Of a stretch of 64,000 nucleotides of DNA, positions 51,346-60,801 are shown piece by piece. The number at the start of each line of letters is the position of its first letter. Position 1 is the stretch's first letter. The notes beneath the pieces were generated by a model that worked only from the letters and a program-made list of their open reading frames with translations, did not search any database and was not told the origin of the DNA. The DNA comes from Acidobacteriaceae bacterium (lineage in GTDB: Bacteria > Acidobacteriota > Terriglobia > Terriglobales > Acidobacteriaceae). A program made the position numbers and the translations under genes. The stretch lies in NCBI GenBank assembly GCA_003134995.1, contig PLDC01000025.1, positions 306,882-370,881 on the forward strand, read 5' to 3'.

Positions 51346-51828
51346 TCATTGCGGCTTGGTATTAGGATCGGGAGGCGGCGTCTTGTCGTCCTTCTTGTCG
51401 TCTTTCTTAGCATCCTTATTTTCACCGGGATGATCCTGATAGATCGAATACTGGTCTTGAGGATGTTTCAGTTTGATGGTGAGGTCCAACTGAGCCTTGT
51501 CGACATCGTAGTCCTCGCCGAAAGTCTGGAATCCCGGAGCCAGCACCTGCACGCGCAGTTTGCCGTAAGGAATGCCGTCGAAGCTGGTCTTGCCGTCGGC
51601 GTCGGTCTTGAGTTCGAGTCCGCCCCGACTCTGCTGCCCGTGAGTGTTTACGGGATGCATGATCACGGCGGCGTTGCGCACGGGCTTTCCGTTATCCTCC
51701 TTCACGATCAGGAAATTCATGATCGCGGTGGGCTCTGTGTCCGGAGTCCGCTGTGCGGCAGCAGTTCCAAGTAGTGCGAGCGCTGCGAGCAGCCATATCA
51801 ACGGCCATTTCACATTTGCCGATTTCAT
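51346..51828 (-). CDS. Exported carboxypeptidase-regulatory-like protein
   Basis: 160 residues. Signal peptide (LIWLLAALALLGTAAA). Residues ~35-125 look like one transthyretin-like/CarboxypepD_reg beta sandwich (VRNAAVIMHPVNTH, DADGKTSFDGIPYGKLRVQV, LAPGFQTFGEDYDV). The last 35 residues are Lys/Asp/Pro-rich and disordered. Common as the exported partner of TonB-linked or surface systems in Acidobacteriota. Monocistronic. Confidence 0.7.
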   Translation of the reverse strand: MKSANVKWPLIWLLAALALLGTAAAQRTPDTEPTAIMNFLIVKEDNGKPVRNAAVIMHPVNTHGQQSRGGLELKTDADGKTSFDGIPYGKLRVQVLAPGFQTFGEDYDVDKAQLDLTIKLKHPQDQYSIYQDHPGENKDAKKDDKKDDKTPPPDPNTKPQ

Positions 51829-51915
51829 ATCTGGACATTCTAGCCGCTCCGCAGGGCGGAGGAAAGTTTCGGCTCCGCACAGTGCCCCTACTTTGCGCGG
51901 GATTCTCCGCTTCGC

Positions 51916-53004
51916 TCAGGACGACAATTTTCCAGCGGAGTGACTTTTTTGTTCTCTCTTCATGCTGGGAGCAAGTTGCACCAGATCGCTCGCGACCCGC
52001 GCGGTATTGTGACGCGCGACGCCGGCTTCTTCCAGGTAATCTCCGATGACCGGAATCACGCCGAGTGCTTCAATGGCATCGAGATCGGCCACGATCTGGC
52101 AAGCGCCCTCGAGCGCGTACTTGGCCTTGAGTTGGTTTGAGATGGGAGTGCGATTGATCAGCGCGTAGTCAAAAATCTGCCGATGCGCATGGCGATTGAG
52201 AGCGCGGATGTGGTCTGCCGCGGTGAGCCCCAAGCTTTCATTTGCCTGGGTCATCAGGTTGCAGACGTAAACCTTGGTGGCCGCCGAGTCGACGATGGCG
52301 TCGGCGATGCCGTGCACCAGCAGGTTCGGAATGAGACTCGTAAACAGAGAGCCGGGACCGATGCTGATGATATCGGCGCGAGAAATCGCATCCAGCGTTT
52401 GCGGCAGAGGCTCGACGTTCGGAGGAACGAGAAAAAGTTCCTGGATGCGAACTTTACTGGCGGTGATGTTGGTTTCGCCGCGCACGCGTGTGCCATCTTC
52501 CATCAGCGCTTCGAGTTCGATGTTCGAAGTAGTGGCGGGATGAATGTGTCCGCGCGTGACGAGGATTTCCGAAGAAAGCCGCACTGCCTCCGAGAAGTCG
52601 TGGGTAATGTCAGTAAGCGCGGCGAGAAAAAGATTGCCGAAGCTGTGACCTTCGAGGCCGGAACCTTTTGCGAAGCGATGCTGGAATAGCTGAGAGAGCA
52701 GAGCCTCATCCTCGCTGAGCGCGACGATACAGTTGCGGATGTCGCCGGGAGGGAGCATGTTGAGTTCTTTGCGCAGGCGTCCGCTGGAGCCTCCGTCGTC
52801 GCTGACCGTGACCACGGCGCACAGATCTCGAATCACCGGCGAATCAGGCCGCGCGGCGGCCATCTCCGCAGGGGAGAGCGCGAAGAGCTTGAGTCCTTTA
52901 AGCAGGGTAGAGAGGCCGGTGCCGCCGCCGATGGCGACCACGCGCAGGCCGCGCTCGCGCGTAGTCTTCTCTACCGTCAACAGATCAGCAGTTTTGGTTT
53001 CCAT
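51916..53004 (-). CDS. yvcK: YvcK/CofD-family protein (gluconeogenesis factor)
   Basis: 362 residues. RVVAIGGGTGLSTLLKGLK (nucleotide/UDP-sugar site), TVSDDGGSSGRLRKEL, PPGDIRNCIVAL and SIGPGSLFTSLIPNLLV are diagnostic. In firmicutes and mycobacteria these bind UDP-GlcNAc and help match carbon supply to cell-wall synthesis. The start codon at 53004 has a 15-bp minisatellite immediately upstream and no clear Shine-Dalgarno, so its translation signal is unusual. Neighbour upstream on the same strand is a TPR protein. Confidence 0.9.
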   Translation of the reverse strand: METKTADLLTVEKTTRERGLRVVAIGGGTGLSTLLKGLKLFALSPAEMAAARPDSPVIRDLCAVVTVSDDGGSSGRLRKELNMLPPGDIRNCIVALSEDEALLSQLFQHRFAKGSGLEGHSFGNLFLAALTDITHDFSEAVRLSSEILVTRGHIHPATTSNIELEALMEDGTRVRGETNITASKVRIQELFLVPPNVEPLPQTLDAISRADIISIGPGSLFTSLIPNLLVHGIADAIVDSAATKVYVCNLMTQANESLGLTAADHIRALNRHAHRQIFDYALINRTPISNQLKAKYALEGACQIVADLDAIEALGVIPVIGDYLEEAGVARHNTARVASDLVQLAPSMKREQKSHSAGKLSS

Positions 53005-53006
53005 CC

Positions 53007-53096
53007 GAGAATCGTTGTAAAGAGAATCACTCTAAATAGGATCGGTTGAAAGAGAACTCGTCTGACGAGAATCCATCTAAGAAGATTCTTCTTCCC
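53007..53096. repeat. 15-bp minisatellite between the TPR gene and yvcK
   Basis: Six units of 15 nt starting at 53007, 53022, 53037, 53052, 53067 and 53082; the first, second and fifth begin GAGAATC, the fourth GAGAACT, the third and sixth are degenerate. Ends 3 nt from the yvcK start codon and covers the last codons of the TPR gene. Confidence 0.8.
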
Positions 53097-53655
53097 CGAA
53101 GTAGCCTTCTGTCGAAGCCGCATCCGCAGCCGGATCCGGATACAACAATTCGGTGAAGCGGGGATCTTCGGCCAGGTTGTGGAAATCGGAATCATTGCGC
53201 GCCTGGAAGCGCAGGCCGGCATTCAGGCGAAGCGCCTCATCCAGATGCTTCAAAGAATCTTCGACGTGGCCGGTGAGGCAATCGAGCGCGGCCAGACCAT
53301 AGATAACGAAATCGGTCTTCGGAGATTGCTTGAGCAGTTTTTCGATGTGCTCGCGCGCCGTGACGTAATCTCCGACGTTCATCAGAGAAACGGCATAGTC
53401 GTAGTGCTCTTCCACGCTCTTGAACTGGTGCGTAGCCGAGCGCTCGAGGTGTTGGTTGCAAATGCTGAGATGTATGGCCGCGCGGTCCGTGAGTTCGCGC
53501 CTGGGACCGGCCAGTACTTTCTCAAACAGCGGCTTTGCCTTCTCGAATTTGTGTTCCTGCAGAGCACGCAATCCCGCCTCGTAATTCTGCAGAGCCTGAG
53601 TAACGCGCGGATCATCCGCGACCGATGATTTTTTGGGGTTAGCCTTTTGAGCCAT
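53077..53655 (-). CDS. Tetratricopeptide-repeat protein
   Basis: 192 residues without signal peptide. Helix pairs in TPR style run from ~16 to 150: QNYEAGLRALQEHKFEKAKPLFEKVL, VEEHYDYAVSLMNVGDYVTAREHIEKLLKQ and IYGLAALDCLTGHVEDSLKHLDEALRL (each given only as a landmark). N-terminus is basic and disordered; C-terminus acidic (FGEEESS). It probably serves as a scaffold; partner unknown. Lies 73 bp upstream of yvcK on the same strand and may share its transcript. Confidence 0.8.
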   Translation of the reverse strand: MAQKANPKKSSVADDPRVTQALQNYEAGLRALQEHKFEKAKPLFEKVLAGPRRELTDRAAIHLSICNQHLERSATHQFKSVEEHYDYAVSLMNVGDYVTAREHIEKLLKQSPKTDFVIYGLAALDCLTGHVEDSLKHLDEALRLNAGLRFQARNDSDFHNLAEDPRFTELLYPDPAADAASTEGYFGEEESS

Positions 53656-53769
53656 GTGAAGAATTTTTCCTGTGCTCGTCGTAATGGGGGACTCCTTAGG
53701 CTCTCGAATTCGAAGAGCCCATACTCAAGTATTACTCAAAGAGCGGTTGGAGGGCAATTAACGGAGGCA

Positions 53770-53870
53770 GTACCTAGTTGCGAGTGCCGAGTCGCGAGTA
53801 CCGAGCCAGACGCTTCGAAGCAGCAGGGATGCTATTTTCTGGGTACTCGGTACTCGTTACTAGTTGATAG
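53770..53870. repeat. Paired heptamer arrays (AGTACC-type and its inverse)
   Basis: AGT at 53769, 53776, 53783, 53790, 53797 and AGC at 53804, all 7 nt apart, then a 31-bp core, then ACT at 53845, 53852 and 53859, also 7 nt apart. GAGTACCGAG in the left arm is the exact inverse of CTCGGTACTC in the right arm. The right arm overlaps the end of the PCYCGC gene. Confidence 0.8.
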
Positions 53871-54348
53871 CGGCGGCTGAATCCAGATCGATCTGCTTCC
53901 ACTCGCCCTTGATGATGCCAGCGCGAATCTGGGTTGCGGTCTTGCCCTTCTGGTGCTGCTGATAGGAATAGTAGAGTTCCTTCAGGCAGGTCGCGCATCG
54001 CGCTCCGTGAGTATTTTCATAACAGCTATGCAGGCTGTTGTGGCCCATGCGGTCGCAATAGCAATAACAAGGCTGCTGATGAAGTACGGCTGGAATCTTT
54101 GCTGCCAACTCATAGGCGTGCGTCTGGTAGGGATACTGCGCGTCCGCGCCCCAGAGTTGATCCTTGGTAAGGATCGCCGGAAGCTTGGTCCCTTTCTCCG
54201 GCGGCCCGGCATTGTAAGCGGGAATGCCACTGCCTTCTTCTTCCTGAGCGATCCACTGCGCCGACATGGTCAGGGTTACGGTTAAGAGAAAAATCAGGGT
54301 TAGGGCGCGATGGGCGAACTTGCTTCGAAGCAGACTGCTGGGCGGCAT
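53860..54348 (-). CDS. Exported PCYCGC-type Cys-rich protein
   Basis: 162 residues. Signal peptide (ALTLIFLLTVTLTMSAQ). The motif QPCYCYCDRMGHNSLHSCY (residues ~92-110) followed by GARCATC matches the PCYCGC family, which is thought to bind a metal or be a thiol-rich periplasmic protein. The core PCYCxC is present with Y in place of G. Only six cysteines form the conserved set (PCYCYC, SCY, CATC). Function unknown. The 3' end is overlapped by a heptamer array. Confidence 0.75.
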   Translation of the reverse strand: MPPSSLLRSKFAHRALTLIFLLTVTLTMSAQWIAQEEEGSGIPAYNAGPPEKGTKLPAILTKDQLWGADAQYPYQTHAYELAAKIPAVLHQQPCYCYCDRMGHNSLHSCYENTHGARCATCLKELYYSYQQHQKGKTATQIRAGIIKGEWKQIDLDSAAAIN

Positions 54349-54533
54349 GGATCGTCTCCTGGCTAGATCTATTTTAGCAAGTTCTTGTGGGGTCTGTAGG
54401 GACTAGGAATGTGATGCTAGATGCCGAAAGCCGCCTGCTTCTGGAGCCCGCCCCATTTTCCATCAATGCCCGGAGAATCGGTAAAATCGAGTCCAAAGGA
54501 TGTACCTTATAAAGTACGACGCGCCCCTGTCAA

Positions 54534-54549
54534 GTCTACTTAAGTAGAC
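54534..54549. promoter_or_regulatory. 16-bp perfect palindrome in the lepB upstream region
   Basis: GTCTACTTAAGTAGAC, a perfect inverted repeat; a related AGTAGACAT recurs at 54570. It could be an operator or a relic of a mobile-element end. It is 230 bp before the lepB start. Confidence 0.45.
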
Positions 54550-54667
54550 ATCCAACGTCCTCGAAAGTAGACATTTCTTCCACAGGCTAACCGCTTGAAT
54601 CCATTGATCCGTCCAAAAAGGCTCTAGAAGAATCAACAACTTACGCCAAAAGTTTTTACCATTTTAA

Positions 54668-54687
54668 AATGTTCCAACTGGAACATT
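54668..54687. promoter_or_regulatory. Operator-like inverted repeat near lepB
   Basis: AATGTTCCAACTGGAACATT: two perfect 9-bp arms with a 2-nt spacer. It lies 93 bp before lepB and upstream of TATACT (54760-54765), which has GGGAAGAG 4 nt before the ATG as ribosome-binding site. The spacer 54349-54779 has no credible ORF. Confidence 0.5.
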
Positions 54688-54779
54688 GAAGCGATTCTGC
54701 ACGCTTACTCCGATTCCGCCGGCGAGGCCAAACAACCCTCGGCCTGTAGACGCGAACGGTATACTATGGGAAGAGTCGA

Positions 54780-55379
54780 ATGCCCGACACGCCCACCACG
54801 GAATCGGCTAACACCCAGGCGCAGCTTCCGCAGCCTGCACCGTCTCAGCCAACCACTGCCGTACGATTGCGTCCGGTTCTAGGGGCGTGGCTGCGCGACC
54901 TGATTATTTCGCTCGTGATTTCCGCGTTCATCATCGTATTCATCTACCAACCGGTGAAGGTGGAGGGCGTCAGCATGATGCCGTCGCTAGAAGACCAGGA
55001 GCGAATCTTCGTCAACAAATTCGTCTACCGCCTCGAGCCAATTTCGCGTGGAGACGTTGTGGTGTTTCGCTACCCGCGCGATCCCTCGAAGAGCTATATC
55101 AAGCGCGTGATCGGCGTGGCCGGCGACCGCATCCGCATCGACGGCGGCCAGGTATATGTGAACGGCGAGGCGCTCGACGAAGACTACGTTCCGCCCGCCT
55201 ATGACGACGCGCGGTCGTTTCCGGAAACCGTAGTGCCGCCGCACACTTATTTCGTGCTCGGCGATCACCGCTCGATGTCGAGCGACAGCCGCGAGTTTGG
55301 CCCGGTGAATCAGACTTCCATCTACGGCAAGGCTGTGTTTGGCTATTGGCCGATGGATAAGCTGGGCCGAGTGCGCTAG
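54780..55379 (+). CDS. lepB: Signal peptidase I
   Basis: 199 residues. A short Pro/Gln/Thr-rich cytoplasmic leader, one membrane helix (LIISLVISAFIIVFIYQ, ~41-57), and the catalytic serine S65 in VEGVSMMPSLE with the general base K108 in SYIKRVIGVAGD. LGDHRSMSSDSREFG is the C-terminal box. It removes signal peptides from exported proteins, of which this window encodes many. Starts after TATACT/GGGAAGAG. Confidence 0.95.
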   Translation: MPDTPTTESANTQAQLPQPAPSQPTTAVRLRPVLGAWLRDLIISLVISAFIIVFIYQPVKVEGVSMMPSLEDQERIFVNKFVYRLEPISRGDVVVFRYPRDPSKSYIKRVIGVAGDRIRIDGGQVYVNGEALDEDYVPPAYDDARSFPETVVPPHTYFVLGDHRSMSSDSREFGPVNQTSIYGKAVFGYWPMDKLGRVR

Positions 55380-55504
55380 TTCTTGTCTTGATCGTCGGGC
55401 TTGAGTCTTAAAATCCTAAGTTTTCCACATCCCACTCGCGTTACTCTCTTGGTGCCAGCCGCAATCCCTGCTAAAATTCTGAAAATCCACACACTGGAGC
55501 GAGA

Positions 55505-56635
55505 ATGCAGGCTACGCTTGCTCTCGAAGACGGTCGAGTCTTCCGAGGCAAAGGCTACGGCGCCAAAGGCGAGTGCTACGGCGAAGTCGTTTTTAATACT
55601 TCCATCACCGGCTACCAGGAAATTTTCACCGACCCATCGTACTCAGGACAGATCGTGGTCCTGACCAATCCTCAGATCGGCAACTACGGAACCAACCAGG
55701 AAGACAACGAGGCCACGCGTCCGTGGATCGAAGGCCTGATCGTGCGCGAGTTTTCGAAGGTAAGTTCGAACTGGCGCTCGCAGCAGGTGACGGACGAATA
55801 CCTGGAACAGTTCAAGGTGCCGGTGCTGTCGGATATCGACACGCGCGCCCTGGTGCGGCATCTGCGCGACCACGGCGTGATGCGCGGCGTCGTATCAACC
55901 ATCGAGAGCGACGCGGCGAAGCTGGTGGCCAAGGCAAACTCGATTCCGAAGATGGATGGGACCGACTTGGCGAAAGTGGTGAGCACCAAGAACCCTTACG
56001 TGTGGGAAGTGGGCGAGCGCTCGCACGAGCCGGTCGCGCAGGTTGGAGTGAAGGATGAGCCAGCACGCTTTCATGTAGTAGCTTACGATTTTGGCATTAA
56101 GCAAAACATTCTGCGTAAGTTACGTGGTGAAGGGTGCCGGGTGACAGTAGTTCCGGCGCAGACTCTGGCGGAGGATGTGCTGGCGTTGAAACCCGATGGA
56201 GTATTTCTGTCGAATGGTCCGGGCGATCCTGAGCCGTGTACGTATGCTGTCGATTCCATTCGCCGGCTGATGGGACGGCAGCCGATCTTTGGCATCTGCC
56301 TGGGGCATCAACTCGTCGGCATCGCGCTCGGCGGTAAGACTTTCAAGCTGAAGTTTGGCCACCACGGCGGGAATCATCCGGTGAAACAGTTGGCCACGGG
56401 GAAGATTGAGATCACAGCGCATAACCACAACTTTGCGGTCGATCCGGATTCGTTGCCGGAGAGCGAAGTCGAACTCACGCATATGGATCTGAATGACTCG
56501 ACTCTGGAAGGCCTGCGACACCGCAACCTGCCGCTTTTCAGCGTCCAGTATCACCCTGAAGCCGCGCCGGGGCCGCACGATTCGCATTATCTGTTCAAAG
56601 ATTTCGTGAAGATGATGGAGGAGTGGAAAGGGTGA
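55505..56635 (+). CDS. carA: Carbamoyl-phosphate synthase, small (glutaminase) subunit
   Basis: 376 residues, full length. The N-terminal domain contains LEDGRVFRGKGYGAKGE and NTSITGYQEI. The C-terminal amidotransferase has C265 in GICLGHQ and H350, E352 in YHPEAAPGP. It feeds ammonia to CarB for carbamoyl phosphate, precursor of pyrimidines and arginine. TGGAGCGAG precedes the ATG. A putative -10 TAAAAT is at 55473-55478. Its stop overlaps the start of a secreted-protein gene as GTGA, and carB follows that gene. Confidence 0.95.
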   Translation: MQATLALEDGRVFRGKGYGAKGECYGEVVFNTSITGYQEIFTDPSYSGQIVVLTNPQIGNYGTNQEDNEATRPWIEGLIVREFSKVSSNWRSQQVTDEYLEQFKVPVLSDIDTRALVRHLRDHGVMRGVVSTIESDAAKLVAKANSIPKMDGTDLAKVVSTKNPYVWEVGERSHEPVAQVGVKDEPARFHVVAYDFGIKQNILRKLRGEGCRVTVVPAQTLAEDVLALKPDGVFLSNGPGDPEPCTYAVDSIRRLMGRQPIFGICLGHQLVGIALGGKTFKLKFGHHGGNHPVKQLATGKIEITAHNHNFAVDPDSLPESEVELTHMDLNDSTLEGLRHRNLPLFSVQYHPEAAPGPHDSHYLFKDFVKMMEEWKG

Positions 56636-57366
56636 CCGGCCGAGCTCACATCTTCGTGGCGAACGTTATCTTAGTACTTCTCCTAGGGAATCAGAGTTCG
56701 TGGGCCTGCACAAGAGTCGCCACGCACGTAAAAGTGAAATCAACATTGGTTGTCTTTATCCACGATCCTAGCGGAAAACCCCTCCCAGACATGAAGCTCG
56801 CGGCGTATGAGTTCATCAGCAAACCGCCTCATTCTGAGGTCGCCGCTGCTGCGGTCACGGGCAAGGACGGCAAGGCCACAATCGGACTTGGTCAGGACAA
56901 CTACAGCATCGAGGCGATACGTGCTGGCGTAAGCAGCGAGATCGCTCTAATTGACGTGTATGACGATGGCTCCGGAGCATCCGAGATCGGTCTGACGTGG
57001 CCAGGCGGACCAATCACAGAAATCCAGAATGTTTCGGGTGTTTTGGGACTTGGCAGGGACAGAGTCCCTTGGGTGGGCGCCGAAATCACGTTGAGGGGAT
57101 CGGCGTCGGAAGAAAGCATTGCGGGGGCAGAGTCCGACTCCCAAGGAAGATTCAAATTTCCTGGGATACAGCCGGGGTTTTACGCCTTGCATGTCAGAGC
57201 AAAGGATCCAAATCCGCCTCGGCTCCCGCAGTTGCAGGGCGACATTCCTGTTCAGGTGAGCAACAGCGCTGCGAATTATGAGCTGCCGACTTGGGGCTAT
57301 GTGGCTAGCAGTTGCGGGTTGTCGGCATACAAGGATGCGCAATCCATGATTATCTTCAGTCCATAG
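56632..57366 (+). CDS. Exported protein wedged between carA and carB, function unknown
   Basis: 244 residues from the GTG at 56632, which overlaps the carA stop codon (GTGA), so it is translationally coupled to carA. A signal peptide (IFVANVILVLLLGNQSSWA) is followed by two beta-sandwich regions of transthyretin/carboxypeptidase-regulatory style (VFIHDPSGKPLPDMKLAAYE; VPWVGAEITLRGSASEES). One internal GVLGLGRDRV lies between. No enzymatic motif seen. carB starts 15 bp later. Confidence 0.7.
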   Translation: MTGRAHIFVANVILVLLLGNQSSWACTRVATHVKVKSTLVVFIHDPSGKPLPDMKLAAYEFISKPPHSEVAAAAVTGKDGKATIGLGQDNYSIEAIRAGVSSEIALIDVYDDGSGASEIGLTWPGGPITEIQNVSGVLGLGRDRVPWVGAEITLRGSASEESIAGAESDSQGRFKFPGIQPGFYALHVRAKDPNPPRLPQLQGDIPVQVSNSAANYELPTWGYVASSCGLSAYKDAQSMIIFSP

Positions 57367-57381
57367 ACTTAAAGAAACTCA

Positions 57382-60300
57382 ATGCCCAAACGCACTGACA
57401 TCTCGAAGATTCTGATTCTCGGCTCCGGGCCCATCATCATTGGGCAGTCGGCTGAGTTTGATTACTCTGGCACGCAGGCTTGCAAGGCGCTCAAGTCTGA
57501 GGGCTATCAAGTGGTGCTGGCCAATTCGAATCCGGCGACCATCATGACCGATCCGGAGGTTGCCGACCGCACCTACATTGAACCGCTCACGCTCGAATAT
57601 TTGGAAGAGATTATTCGCATCGAGCGGGAAATGGCGCCGGGCGCTGGTTTCGCCGTGTTGCCTACCGTGGGCGGGCAGACTGCGCTCAATCTTGCCATTG
57701 AACTTTCCGATGGCGGCGTGCTTGAAAAATATGATGTGCACCTGATCGGCGCGAACGTTGCGGCGATTAAGAAAGCTGAAGACCGTCTCTTCTTTAAAGA
57801 TGCGATGCAGAAGATTGGGCTCGACGTGCCTAAGTCTGCGCTGGTCAACAACACAAAAGATGGGCTGGAGTTTGCCGGCAAGATTGGCTTTCCAGTGATC
57901 GTGCGGCCTTCGTTTACTCTCGGCGGTTCGGGCGGCGGTATCGCTTACAACCGCGAGGAAATGGTTGAGGTGCTCTCGCGGGGGCTCGATTTTTCTCCGG
58001 TGCATGAGGCGCTGATTGAAGAGTCGGTTTTGGGATGGAAGGAATTCGAACTGGAGGTGATGCGCGATACCAAAGATAACGTCATCATCATTTGTTCGAT
58101 CGAGAACTTCGATCCTATGGGCGTGCATACCGGCGATTCGATCACAGTCGCTCCCGCGCAGACTCTTACTGACCGCGAATATCAGGCGATGCGCGATGCG
58201 TCGATTGCAGTGATCCGCGAAATTGGCGTCGATACCGGAGGGTCGAATATTCAGTTCGGCGTGAATCCTGAGACGGGGCGGATGGTTGTGATCGAGATGA
58301 ACCCGCGCGTCTCGCGATCTTCTGCGCTGGCATCCAAGGCCACCGGCTTTCCGATTGCGAAGATTGCCGCGAAGCTCGCCGTCGGTTACACGCTGGACGA
58401 AATTCCGAACGACATCACGCGCAAGACTCCGGCGTGTTTCGAGCCGACGCTGGACTATGTGGTGGTGAAGATTCCGAAGTGGCAGTTCGAGAAATTTCCC
58501 GGCGCCGACGAGAATCTGGGGCCGCAGATGAAGTCGGTGGGCGAAGTGATGGCGATTGGCCGCACGTTTAAAGAAGCGCTGATGAAGGGCATTCGCTCGC
58601 TGGACACTGGCAAGAAGGCCGGTGCCGACAAGATCGAGCCGAAGATCCTGACGCAGAGGCTGGTAACGCCGCATCCGGAGCGGCTGGCATACATTCAATA
58701 CGCGCTGCGGCAGGGACATACCGTCAAGCAGATTGCGAAGATGACTTCGATGGACCCTTGGTTCCTCTACCAGCTCAAAGAAATTAATGACATGCAGCTT
58801 GAACTGGAGAAGCATCCGATGGAGTCGATTCCGACCGAGGTGCTGCGCGAGGCTAAGCGCATGGGATTTTCGGATGGACGTTTGGCAAGCGTGTGGCGAC
58901 TGGATGGGCAAGAGAAGGTGCGTCACCTGCGCAAGAAGCATGGTGTGATGCCCGTTTACAAGCGCGTGGACACTTGCGCGGCGGAGTTTGAGAGCTTCAC
59001 TCCATATCTTTATTCGACATACGAAGACGAAGACGAGGCCGCGCCGACTGACAAGAAGAAGGTGATCATTCTGGGCAGCGGGCCCAACCGCATCGGGCAG
59101 GGAATTGAGTTCGACTACTGCTGCTGCCACGCATCGTTCGCGCTGCATGAAGATGGGTACGAGACGATCATGATCAACTGCAATCCTGAGACGGTCTCGA
59201 CCGACTACGACACGAGCGACCGGCTGTACTTCGAGCCGCTGACGCTCGAAGATGTGCTGGCGATTTATCAGCACGAAACTTCGAAGGGCGCCCCGGTGAG
59301 CGTGATCGTGCAATTTGGCGGACAGACGCCGCTGAACCTGGCGTTGCCGCTCAAGGCTGCGGGCGTGAAAATTATTGGGACGTCCCCGGAGTCGATTGAC
59401 CTGGCGGAGGATCGCAAGCATTTCAACAAACTGCTGGAAGAGCTCGACATTCCGCAGGCGGCGGGAATGATGGCGACCTCGCTCGAAGAAGCCGTTGAGG
59501 GCGCAAAGCGCGTGGGATATCCCGTGGTGGTGCGGCCTTCGTACGTGTTAGGCGGGCGCGCGATGGTGATTGCGTACGACGAAGAATCTGTGGTCCGTTA
59601 CATGAAAGAGGCGGTCGAGTACTCGCATGATCGTCCGGTGCTGATCGATCACTTCCTTGAAGATGCAATTGAGATCGACGTAGACGCGCTCTCCGACGGC
59701 GAAGATGTGGTGATCGGCGGAATTATGCAACATATTGAGGAGGCCGGGATTCACTCCGGCGATTCGTCGTGCGTGCTGCCGGCGGTGGATATTCCGCAGC
59801 CGCTTATGGATCGCATGCGTGATTACACTTTCAAGCTGGCGCGCGCGCTGAAGGTGATTGGGTTGATGAATATTCAGTTCGCGATTCCGCGCGGCAGCGG
59901 CGGCACGGCGGGAAATGGAGCCGAGGGCGGGAAGGTTTATGTGCTGGAAGTCAACCCGCGGGCCTCGCGCACCGTGCCGTATGTTTCGAAAGCGACCGGA
60001 GTGCCGATGGCAAAGATTGCGGCGCGGCTCATGACCGGACGCAAGCTGCGCGAATTCTTGCCGGAGAATATTGACCGGCGCGCTGACCTCGACACAGGAA
60101 GCCACTATTACGTGAAGTCGCCGGTGTTCCCGTGGAATAAGTTTCCGGGCGTGGATACGGTGCTTGGGCCGGAGATGAAATCCACCGGCGAAGTGATGGG
60201 CGTGGGCGACAGCTTCGGCGAAGCCTTTGCCAAGGCGCAGCTGGCTGCAGGACAGAAGCTGCCGACGCAGGGAACTATCTTTATCAGCGTGACGGACCAT

Positions 60301-60681
60301 GACAAACGCCACGTCGCAGATGTCGCGCGCAAGTTTGTGGATATGGGTTTCAAACTCGTCGCCACTTCAGGCACGGCGGACGTGATCGAAGCCGCGGGAA
60401 TGAAAGTGGATCGCGTTTACAAAGTGAAGGAAGGACGCCCTAACGTGGTCGATTTCATCAAGGGCCAGCGCATTCATCTCATCGTGAACACGCCTACCGG
60501 GTTGGAGCCCTGGTTCGACGAGAGGGCGATACGGCGCGCGGCGGTGATGGCGCGGATTCCTACGATTACTACGCTCTCGGCCGCGCGCGCGGCTGCGGAA
60601 GGGATTGCGGCCTTGCAGCGGGGCGAGCTGAATATACGGGCGCTGCAGACTTTGCATGCCGAGCGAGCTGTCAGACGTTAG
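57382..60681 (+). CDS. carB: Carbamoyl-phosphate synthase, large subunit
   Basis: 1,099 residues, complete. Two homologous ATP-grasp halves: residues ~1-550 ([40 protein letters not shown]) and ~555-960 ([34 protein letters not shown]). The first uses bicarbonate phosphorylation, the second carbamate phosphorylation. A C-terminal ~140-residue MGS-like allosteric domain is present ([23 protein letters not shown]). Codon and length are unremarkable. It is the last gene of the carA-unknown-carB operon. Confidence 0.97.
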   Translation: MPKRTDISKILILGSGPIIIGQSAEFDYSGTQACKALKSEGYQVVLANSNPATIMTDPEVADRTYIEPLTLEYLEEIIRIEREMAPGAGFAVLPTVGGQTALNLAIELSDGGVLEKYDVHLIGANVAAIKKAEDRLFFKDAMQKIGLDVPKSALVNNTKDGLEFAGKIGFPVIVRPSFTLGGSGGGIAYNREEMVEVLSRGLDFSPVHEALIEESVLGWKEFELEVMRDTKDNVIIICSIENFDPMGVHTGDSITVAPAQTLTDREYQAMRDASIAVIREIGVDTGGSNIQFGVNPETGRMVVIEMNPRVSRSSALASKATGFPIAKIAAKLAVGYTLDEIPNDITRKTPACFEPTLDYVVVKIPKWQFEKFPGADENLGPQMKSVGEVMAIGRTFKEALMKGIRSLDTGKKAGADKIEPKILTQRLVTPHPERLAYIQYALRQGHTVKQIAKMTSMDPWFLYQLKEINDMQLELEKHPMESIPTEVLREAKRMGFSDGRLASVWRLDGQEKVRHLRKKHGVMPVYKRVDTCAAEFESFTPYLYSTYEDEDEAAPTDKKKVIILGSGPNRIGQGIEFDYCCCHASFALHEDGYETIMINCNPETVSTDYDTSDRLYFEPLTLEDVLAIYQHETSKGAPVSVIVQFGGQTPLNLALPLKAAGVKIIGTSPESIDLAEDRKHFNKLLEELDIPQAAGMMATSLEEAVEGAKRVGYPVVVRPSYVLGGRAMVIAYDEESVVRYMKEAVEYSHDRPVLIDHFLEDAIEIDVDALSDGEDVVIGGIMQHIEEAGIHSGDSSCVLPAVDIPQPLMDRMRDYTFKLARALKVIGLMNIQFAIPRGSGGTAGNGAEGGKVYVLEVNPRASRTVPYVSKATGVPMAKIAARLMTGRKLREFLPENIDRRADLDTGSHYYVKSPVFPWNKFPGVDTVLGPEMKSTGEVMGVGDSFGEAFAKAQLAAGQKLPTQGTIFISVTDHDKRHVADVARKFVDMGFKLVATSGTADVIEAAGMKVDRVYKVKEGRPNVVDFIKGQRIHLIVNTPTGLEPWFDERAIRRAAVMARIPTITTLSAARAAAEGIAALQRGELNIRALQTLHAERAVRR

Positions 60682-60801
60682 GGCGGACATCTGGGTCTGT
60701 TTAGCCGCGTATTAAAATAGCTGCCGCCCTGGCAAGCTCGGACCGGGCGCGTTTAACTCTTTCTCGGAATCCGCATTTAGCCTGTGTTACAATGTGTGCC
60801 A

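Noticed and set aside
57379-59421. A 680-residue open frame antisense to carB
   Set aside because: It mirrors the codons of a GC-rich, well-conserved gene; its composition (many His/Arg/Leu) is that of a reverse-complement frame and it has no domain or ribosome-binding site.
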